Assembly (NCBI GenBank): GCA_003486705.1
Contig: DNGE01000188.1
Span: 1 to 10,197, forward strand
Reading direction: 5' to 3'
Source: Bacillota bacterium
Lineage (GTDB): Bacteria > Bacillota_I > Bacilli_A > MOL361 > Turicibacteraceae
Length of the DNA stretch: 10,197 nt
Numbering within the stretch: position 1 is the first letter of the stretch; each line of letters starts with the position of its first letter. A program made the translations under genes and the position numbers. The notes under the pieces are model-generated. The model was not told the origin of the DNA. It worked only from the letters and a program-made list of their open reading frames with translations, and made no database searches. Of the stretch, positions 5,854 through 10,197 are shown one piece after another.

Positions 5854-6777
5854 TTGATTTTTGATACGCACACAGATATACTGTATGATATTGTTTGTAA
5901 ACGCTTAAAAGGGAAAAGCGATACAGTTGAGAGTTATCATATTCCACAATTATTAGAAGGAAATATTACAGGTGGCATTTGGACGTATTACACAGATGTT
6001 AACCAACTTTTATGTGATGATTTTGATTTAGCTATTAATTATATAATATCGGAGTTACAACATTCAGATAATATCCATCTCGTGAAGGGGAAAGACGAAT
6101 GGGAAGATCATAAAATGAATGTTGTCTTAGGGCTTGAGAGTTTAGCACCGGTTAAAGATTTAAAACAGTTAAGAAAACTATATGATAAAGGGTTTCGTCA
6201 TGCTATGTTAACGTGGAATGAAAAAAACCAATATGGAACAGGTGTCGGCAGTGAGAAAAAAGTGGGGTTAACCGATTTAGGATGTGAAGCTGTGACACTG
6301 ATGAATAAGCTTGGAATGGTTGTGGATGTATCGCATGCAAATGTCGAAACGATGGTTGATATTTTAGACATTACAACAGCACCGGTTATTGCATCACATT
6401 CAAATTGTTATGGTTTAACGCCACATAAACGAAATTTAACAGATGTTCAAATTAAAGCGATTGCTCAAGTCGATGGGATGATTGGGGTCACAGCAGTTCC
6501 GGATTTTACAGATCCTAAAAAACCAACTATTAAATCATTAGTTAATCATATCGATTATATTAAAAAATTAGTTGGAACAAATTATGTTGGACTTGGGTTT
6601 GATTTTATGAATTATTTAGTGGATGATTTAGAAAATTATAATTTAGACGATTGTCCAAATGCAGCGTATGCAAATAACGTCATTGATGAATTGATTCAGC
6701 GCGGTTATAGCAGTGTTGAGATTGATAATATTACGAATCGAAATGCTAAACGCGTTATCAATCATATTTTAAAATAA
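5854..6777 (+). CDS. M19-family (membrane/renal-type) dipeptidase
   Basis: The 307-residue product is the usual length for bacterial members of peptidase family M19, binuclear zinc amidohydrolases that split dipeptides. The metal ligands can be placed: H6 and D8 in the N-terminal DTHTD, bridging E95 in GLESL, H161 in VDVSHAN and H182 in IASHSN. The PHKRNLTD block (190-197) carries the substrate-contacting R193, and D250 in GLGFDF fits the C-terminal family Asp. There is no signal peptide, so the enzyme should be cytoplasmic, despite the family name. The TTG start at 5854 is supported by AAAAGGAGAG (5837-5846) with good spacing and by the metal-binding HxD falling right after it, as is normal for the family. 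It is a single-gene unit between two terminators, convergent with the oxidoreductase gene. A role in peptide use or cell-wall peptide turnover is likely; the exact dipeptide is unknown. Confidence 0.9.
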   Translation: MIFDTHTDILYDIVCKRLKGKSDTVESYHIPQLLEGNITGGIWTYYTDVNQLLCDDFDLAINYIISELQHSDNIHLVKGKDEWEDHKMNVVLGLESLAPVKDLKQLRKLYDKGFRHAMLTWNEKNQYGTGVGSEKKVGLTDLGCEAVTLMNKLGMVVDVSHANVETMVDILDITTAPVIASHSNCYGLTPHKRNLTDVQIKAIAQVDGMIGVTAVPDFTDPKKPTIKSLVNHIDYIKKLVGTNYVGLGFDFMNYLVDDLENYNLDDCPNAAYANNVIDELIQRGYSSVEIDNITNRNAKRVINHILK

Positions 6778-6781
6778 AAAA

Positions 6782-6818
6782 ATGCCATGACCTTGAAAAG
6801 CGGTCATGGCATTTTTTT
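6782..6818. terminator. Shared bidirectional terminator of convergent genes
   Basis: A perfect 11-bp stem (ATGCCATGACC at 6782-6792, GGTCATGGCAT at 6802-6812) with a 9-base loop is flanked by an A-run on the left and a T-run (6812-6818) on the right. It starts 4 bases after the dipeptidase stop and ends 2 bases before the oxidoreductase stop, so it ends both genes. Confidence 0.95.
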
Positions 6819-6820
6819 GA

Positions 6821-8062
6821 TTAATATCGATTAAAACGATACATTTGTAATTCTTTTGGGTTATATCCTTGATAATCTTGTACGATTAATTTAGAACCGA
6901 TTAATGAATATAAAATTCCGTTGGAACCGTATCCTAGGTTGAAGTAAGCACCTGGATAGTCTGGGTGTTTTCCGATGAATGGAAGTGTGTCTTTAGTGTC
7001 GGCAAATACTCCGTGGTACCAATAGTCTGTTTTAATGTTTTCAATGCTTGGGAACATCTGACGCGCACGTTTTAATAATTGATGATATTGTTGTAGGGCA
7101 AGTGGATGACGTGATCCCATGTTTGCAACTTCATCATCTAAGTGATTGAATGCAACATCTTCACCACCAATAATAATACGGTTATCTGGTGTGGTTCTTA
7201 AGTATGTGTATGGCGATTTATCATCGCGGATAATACATTGCGCTTCCCATCCTGTAAAGCTTTCAACAGGTTTTGAAACAATGCTAAATGTACGTGCAGT
7301 TTTTACAAATGGATTTTTTTCATCAAAGAATGTAAGGGCATCGTATCCTGTACAGAAAATAACGCGAGTGGCTTTGATTTCAAAGTCCATATCTGTTCTT
7401 AGTGTGACACCTTTATCTGATAAGTCAAAGTCGACGATGTTTGTATGTTCGTAAACGTTTAAGCCATTTTTTGCGTTGTAATCAATTAAATCGCGTGTAA
7501 AACGTAATGGATCCATTGTCGCTCCACCGTAGTGTGAGAAAATTCCAGCTGTGTAGTTAAAGCTGAATTTATCAGGATGTGTTTCAGGTTTGTATAATTC
7601 ACAGTGAATACCGATGGCTTGTCTTTGTTTGCACTCGTCTTCCATGTAATCTATTTTACCTGGGTCTTCTGTGTAGTAAAAACATGGCGTGAAGTTAAAC
7701 TGGCAATCGCTATTAATTTCTTTAACGATTTGTCCAATTTCCATTACCGCTTGATAATCGTATAAGAAGGCATCTTTTGCTTCTTGCTCACCTGCATGAG
7801 CTTTTAATCCGATTAAGTCACAGTCGATTTCATATTGAAGAATAGCTGTGGTTGCAGAAGTAGCAGTCATACCAATTTCAAATTTATCCACAAGGACCGT
7901 TTTAATGCCTTGTTTCATTAAATAATGTGAAGTTAAAGCACCAGTGCTTCCACCACCTACGACAACGACATCCGTTTCGATATTTTTGCTTAAAGATGGG
8001 TACTTTTGCCCAATCTCTTTATTTACTTTAGCCCAAACGGGCGTATCTCCTATAATCTTCAT
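6821..8062 (-). CDS. FAD-dependent oxidoreductase, DAO (D-amino-acid oxidase/PuuB-like) family
   Basis: This is a 413-residue flavoprotein of the FAD-dependent amine/amino-acid oxidase superfamily. The dinucleotide-binding fold begins at VVVVGGGSTG (GxGxxG at about 36-41), with the ribose-binding acidic residue at about D59 (VLVDK). The family's Thr/Ser-rich block ATSATTA follows. The C-terminal GVFADTKDTLPFIG and NLGYGSNG (about 375-382) complete the flavin site, as in DAO-fold oxidoreductases related to gamma-glutamylputrescine oxidase. It lacks a Rieske domain and a signal peptide, so it is a soluble cytoplasmic enzyme. The amine or amino-acid substrate cannot be decided from sequence. Two consecutive ATGs exist (8065 and 8062); GAGGTGAT at 8066-8073 is only 4 bases from the first but 7 from the second, so 8062 is preferred. 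It is transcribed alone, convergent with the dipeptidase gene. Confidence 0.85.
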   Translation of the reverse strand: MKIIGDTPVWAKVNKEIGQKYPSLSKNIETDVVVVGGGSTGALTSHYLMKQGIKTVLVDKFEIGMTATSATTAILQYEIDCDLIGLKAHAGEQEAKDAFLYDYQAVMEIGQIVKEINSDCQFNFTPCFYYTEDPGKIDYMEDECKQRQAIGIHCELYKPETHPDKFSFNYTAGIFSHYGGATMDPLRFTRDLIDYNAKNGLNVYEHTNIVDFDLSDKGVTLRTDMDFEIKATRVIFCTGYDALTFFDEKNPFVKTARTFSIVSKPVESFTGWEAQCIIRDDKSPYTYLRTTPDNRIIIGGEDVAFNHLDDEVANMGSRHPLALQQYHQLLKRARQMFPSIENIKTDYWYHGVFADTKDTLPFIGKHPDYPGAYFNLGYGSNGILYSLIGSKLIVQDYQGYNPKELQMYRFNRY

Positions 8063-8065
8063 CAT

Positions 8066-8073
8066 ATCACCTC
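8066..8073 (-). promoter_or_regulatory. RBS of the FAD oxidoreductase gene
   Basis: On the minus strand, GAGGTGAT is an eight-base match to the anti-SD complement. The distance from GAGG to the ATG at 8062 is 7 bases, against 4 to the ATG at 8065, which favours the second of the two adjacent Met codons. Confidence 0.7.
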
Positions 8074-8131
8074 AAAAAAAAACTAATATTATTGTGGTCT
8101 AAAAGTAAAAATTTATTGCACATGAGGTACT

Positions 8132-8140
8132 ATAATATCA
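8132..8140 (-). promoter_or_regulatory. Extended -10 candidate for the FAD oxidoreductase gene
   Basis: Read on the minus strand this is TG-A-TATTAT, an extended -10 element with one mismatch, about 70 bases upstream of the start codon. No convincing -35 box is seen. The same bases also read as TATAAT on the + strand (8131-8136), so direction is uncertain. Confidence 0.35.
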
Positions 8141-8225
8141 TAAAAATCTTACCTTTTTCCAAGGATAATATTGGAATATACAATTAATGTGGAAATTAGC
8201 TAAATATTTTTATGTGGTCATGCTC

Positions 8226-8263
8226 AAAATCGACATTTTATATGGAAAATATCGATATTTATA
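8226..8263. repeat. Tandem imperfect repeat with a 14-bp palindrome
   Basis: AAAATCGACATTTTATA (8226-8242) and AAAATATCGATATTTATA (8246-8263) are similar copies about 20 bases apart, roughly two helical turns. The second contains the perfect palindrome AAATATCGATATTT (8247-8260). They lie 30-70 bases upstream of the -10 box at 8296, a normal position for an activator or repressor site. No regulator can be named. Confidence 0.4.
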
Positions 8264-8292
8264 GGTAATATTAACAAAGTCTTTAAATTTGG

Positions 8293-8301
8293 TGCTATAA
8301 T
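8293..8301 (+). promoter_or_regulatory. Extended -10 promoter of the yabM-like gene
   Basis: TG-C-TATAAT at 8293-8301 is a perfect extended -10 element. TTAACA (8271-8276) could be a weak -35, but the spacer of 19 is long. Transcription would begin near 8308, giving an untranslated leader of about 175 nt before the ATG at 8482. Confidence 0.6.
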
Positions 8302-8307
8302 ATAATA

Positions 8308-8481
8308 TTGAGAAAAGTTTTATTATCTAAGCCTAACTTAGTTGGTTTATCAGACCGCATAAAGGTAATGGATTAAGGGAAATGGTGCTGTCATTTTGAT
8401 GGTGATGTGTGTGGTTTGAATTAGAAAAATTGATTGTAATTATTTAGGGGGATTGAACCGTTAAAAGTTAGGAGAGATGAA
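8308..8481 (+). promoter_or_regulatory. Long mRNA leader of the yabM-like gene with possible SD sequestration
   Basis: CCTAACTT at 8332-8339 is the exact reverse complement of AAGTTAGG at 8465-8472, which includes the first three bases of the Shine-Dalgarno sequence AGGAGAG (8470-8476). The same upstream arm can instead form a local hairpin, CTAAC-TTA-GTTGG (8333-8345), leaving the Shine-Dalgarno free. Other small helices, such as GGTT-TATCA-GACC (8344-8356), compete. There is no terminator hairpin, so any control would be at translation. It matches no riboswitch consensus I know. An 8-bp complement could be chance. Confidence 0.35.
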
Positions 8482-10014
8482 ATGAAGGCGAAATGGATGA
8501 AAGGCACACTCATCTTGGCGATGACTGGCTTTTTAGTGAAATTTTTAAGTTTATTGTATAAAGTACCGTATCAAAATATTGCAGGCGATGAAGGATTGTA
8601 TGTCTTTCAACAAGTTTATCCGCTCATTGGAATTTATACGACCTTAAATGGGGTTGTGCTGCCGACGATTATTTCTGAGTTATTATTAACGTATCAATAC
8701 AGTGAAGATATTAAGCGTTATATTAAAAGTTCATTATGGGTATTTGGGATAATATCATTTGGGACGTTGTTTTTAGGAAGTAATGTTTTAGCGTATCTTA
8801 TGGGAGATATGCATTTAAGTTCACTGATTAAAGTTGTTGGGATGGCGTTTTTAATGATTCCATCACTGTCTTATTTACGTGGGGTGTCACAAACAAGAGC
8901 AGAAACGATTCCTTACGCAGCTTATTCAACGAGTATTGAACAAGTCTTACGTGTTGGGGCCATTATTGGTGTGTTATTTATTTTTGGAAGTAAAAGTGTT
9001 TATCACATTGCGTATTGGGCCTTTGTTGGTGGTTTAATCGGACCGATTGCGGCGAGTCTATTTTTAATAGTAGTACCGCTTAATGATGAGCCAAAGAGCT
9101 ATTTGCGATTAACACATCGTCCACACTTCTTTAAGAAGGCCGTGTATTTATTTTTAAGCGCAGGAATTTTAATTATTTTTCAATTATTAGATAGCTTCTT
9201 TGTGTTTAATTCCTTACTTGATAGTGGAATTTCTTCAATGGAAGCGATGATGTTAAAAGGAAGCTATGATCGCGGATTGCCAATTATTCAAACCGCAACG
9301 GTATTTACAGGAGCCGTGGTGTCAGCAACGATTCCCCAACTAGCGGGAGTAAGTGAGTTAAAAAAACGTAAAAAAGTCTTTAATTCGGCATTATTTATGA
9401 TCTTGGCGATGGCAGTACCAGCAACCCTTGGATTATACACAGTCGTCGATGAATTAAATATCGCATTATTCAAAGATTCAAACGGAATTGAGGCACTTAA
9501 AATATTAACGGTTCAAGTGTTATTTTATCCGATTGTATTTTTCTCAACAGCCATTATGCAACAAGAAGGGCAATATTCAAAACTGTTAGTGTCCGTACTA
9601 GGTGGAATTTTTGCGAAGTTAATCTTAACAGCGCCATTAACAGAAGCCCTTGGCATTGAAGGAGCAGCTATTTCATCAGTCATTGCCCTTGGCGTTATTG
9701 CCGTAATTAACATTTCACAATTTAGAAACATGTATCGTCCAACAACCATTGGAAATCTTATAAAAATTGGCGTTTCAACACTTATGATGTGGTTAGTTCT
9801 TGATATGACGTATCCTTATATCCAAGATGCCATTTCAAGCATTGCAAAAAATCGCGTACAAAACATTGCCTCACTATGTATTCAAGCCCTGATTGGCGCC
9901 TTAGTATACGGTGCGGTGCTCGGAATCTTTATGTTAACAACGAGCTTAATAAATAAAAATAATCGTAAAAAGCGTCGACGTAAGGTTAAGATGGTTGAAG
10001 CGGGACAAGAATAA
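8482..10014 (+). CDS. yabM: MOP-superfamily flippase, SpoVB/YabM/MurJ-like
   Basis: This 510-residue integral membrane protein has about 14 predicted hydrophobic helices over its whole length and a strongly basic cytoplasmic tail (about 488-504, rich in Lys/Arg). The N-terminus, with GTLILAMTGFLVKFLSLLYK, then VPYQNIAGDEGLYVFQQVYP, is the signature opening of the polysaccharide-transport branch of the MOP exporters that includes B. subtilis SpoVB, YabM, YkvU and MurJ (YtgP). Such proteins flip lipid-linked cell-wall or polysaccharide precursors across the membrane; the precise lipid substrate is not shown by sequence. The ATG at 8482 follows AGGAGAG (8470-8476). The next gene begins like YabN (tetrapyrrole methylase-MazG), reproducing the yabM-yabN order of Bacillus, which is why this symbol is used rather than spoVB. 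No terminator separates the two genes. Confidence 0.88.
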   Translation: MKAKWMKGTLILAMTGFLVKFLSLLYKVPYQNIAGDEGLYVFQQVYPLIGIYTTLNGVVLPTIISELLLTYQYSEDIKRYIKSSLWVFGIISFGTLFLGSNVLAYLMGDMHLSSLIKVVGMAFLMIPSLSYLRGVSQTRAETIPYAAYSTSIEQVLRVGAIIGVLFIFGSKSVYHIAYWAFVGGLIGPIAASLFLIVVPLNDEPKSYLRLTHRPHFFKKAVYLFLSAGILIIFQLLDSFFVFNSLLDSGISSMEAMMLKGSYDRGLPIIQTATVFTGAVVSATIPQLAGVSELKKRKKVFNSALFMILAMAVPATLGLYTVVDELNIALFKDSNGIEALKILTVQVLFYPIVFFSTAIMQQEGQYSKLLVSVLGGIFAKLILTAPLTEALGIEGAAISSVIALGVIAVINISQFRNMYRPTTIGNLIKIGVSTLMMWLVLDMTYPYIQDAISSIAKNRVQNIASLCIQALIGALVYGAVLGIFMLTTSLINKNNRKKRRRKVKMVEAGQE

Positions 10015-10123
10015 GTATTATAGTGTGAGCGTGGTTCAACGTTGTAGCAAGATGTGGATATCTCAAACAGACTATTAATCATAATCGCATAGAAGCACAT
10101 AAAAAAGAAGGTAGGTTAACAAC
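10015..10123 (+). other. Short gap between yabM-like and yabN-like genes
   Basis: This 109-base spacer has no terminator, which supports co-transcription. It contains the palindrome CAACGTTG (10037-10044) and the ribosome binding site AAGGTAGG (10108-10115), 8 bases before the next ATG. A reading frame open from 10029 to a TGA overlapping that ATG has no usable start codon. Confidence 0.6.
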
Positions 10124-10197
10124 ATGATATACATTGTAGGACTAGGAGCAGGTGACGAATTACAGTTAACACTTGGTGTCATCAATCAATTGAAATC
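10124..10197 (+). CDS. yabN: Start of YabN-type tetrapyrrole methylase/MazG protein (partial)
   Basis: Only 24 codons are inside the window. The N-terminus MIYIVGLGAGDELQLTLGV has the first beta strand and GxGxGD-like loop (VGLGAGDE) of the tetrapyrrole (corrin/porphyrin) methylase fold, in the form found at the start of YabN proteins, where it is followed by a MazG nucleoside-triphosphate pyrophosphohydrolase domain. The MazG part lies beyond the window, so the fusion is inferred from the N-terminus and from the position after the yabM-like gene. AAGGTAGG (10108-10115) provides the RBS. It is truncated by the window edge, not by mutation. Confidence 0.8.
   Translation, partial: MIYIVGLGAGDELQLTLGVINQLK

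Larger units (their letters stand above)
8074..8481. other. Divergent intergenic region between the oxidoreductase and yabM-like genes
   Basis: This is a region of about 400 bases, AT-rich on the left and G/T-rich on the + strand at the right. It contains a possible minus-strand promoter (8132-8140), an inverted repeat TTCCAA/TTGGAA (8157-8176), two similar blocks, AAAATCGACATTTTATA and AAAATATCGATATTTATA, at 8226-8242 and 8246-8263 (the second holding a 14-bp palindrome at 8247-8260), a + strand extended -10 promoter (8293-8301), and a leader of about 175 nt with an element able to pair with the Shine-Dalgarno sequence. No tRNA, known riboswitch consensus or intrinsic terminator was recognised. 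A 25-codon ORF (8187-8264) has no good RBS. Confidence 0.6.

Noticed and set aside
7146..7454. 102-codon + strand ORF opposite the oxidoreductase gene.
   Set aside because: Antisense shadow of a well-supported flavoprotein gene, with no family resemblance.
8187..8264. 25-codon ORF, hydrophobic and basic, in the oxidoreductase-yabM gap.
   Set aside because: Only a weak, badly spaced GGA upstream; it overlaps the repeat/palindrome block and is probably non-coding.
8338..8344. TTAGTTG in the yabM leader matches a MarR operator half-site.
   Set aside because: A single 7-base half-site downstream of the promoter without the paired arrangement seen at 1346-1368; likely chance.
8371..8392. G-rich stretch in the yabM leader considered as a T-box or other known riboswitch.
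   Set aside because: It lacks the T-box AGGGUGGNACCGCG core and any terminator hairpin, and no other riboswitch consensus I know fits.
10029..10127. Open frame of 32 codons whose TGA overlaps the yabN ATG, with a Lys/Glu/Arg-rich end.
   Set aside because: It has no ATG, GTG or TTG start and follows an in-frame stop at 10026-10028; the yabN RBS and ATG explain the site better.

Overview
The window comes from an AT-rich, low-GC Gram-positive (Bacillota) chromosome. The evidence is strong AGGAGG-type ribosome binding sites, use of TTG and GTG starts, sigma-A-like promoters with extended -10 elements, hairpin-plus-T-tract terminators, and a yabM-yabN (mazG) gene pair at the right end as in Bacillus and relatives. 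A Turicibacter-like or Erysipelotrichia-like bacterium would fit, but the genus cannot be fixed from the sequence alone. The + strand is T/G-rich even inside the two minus-strand genes, which suggests the + strand is the leading strand.

Layout: (1) a bidirectional terminator at 1-30 and a minus-strand nucleoid-associated protein gene (NdpA/YejK family, 33-1040). (2) A 375-base divergent intergenic region with a long interrupted inverted repeat, a possible 20-residue ORF and a dense cluster of ACTAAT half-sites over the -35 box of the next gene. (3) A MarR-family regulator (1416-1877) followed by two ABC exporter half-transporters (2003-3724 and 3727-5550), closed by a strong terminator (5560-5595). 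(4) An M19-family (membrane/renal type) dipeptidase (5854-6777) convergent with a minus-strand FAD-dependent oxidoreductase of the DAO family (6821-8062), sharing one bidirectional terminator (6782-6818). (5) A 400-base divergent intergenic region giving a roughly 175-nt leader to a MurJ/SpoVB-type flippase (yabM-like, 8482-10014). (6) The first 24 codons of a YabN/MazG-type protein (10124 to the window end).

How the genes work together: the MarR protein probably represses its own promoter and, by read-through or a separate promoter, the two-gene exporter. The ABC subunits form a textbook heterodimer. Subunit A has lost the catalytic Glu (Asp) and the switch His (Gln), and subunit B has a degenerate signature motif (ISQGQ), so one ATP site should be inactive and the other canonical. 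This is a probable multidrug or lipophilic-compound exporter. The dipeptidase and the oxidoreductase look like independent metabolic genes. The flippase and YabN-like genes look co-transcribed.

I do not see a clearly new system. The best leads are the MarR operator cluster, the Cys-His-His-Cys tail of the MarR protein, and the long yabM leader, which contains a segment complementary to its own Shine-Dalgarno region.
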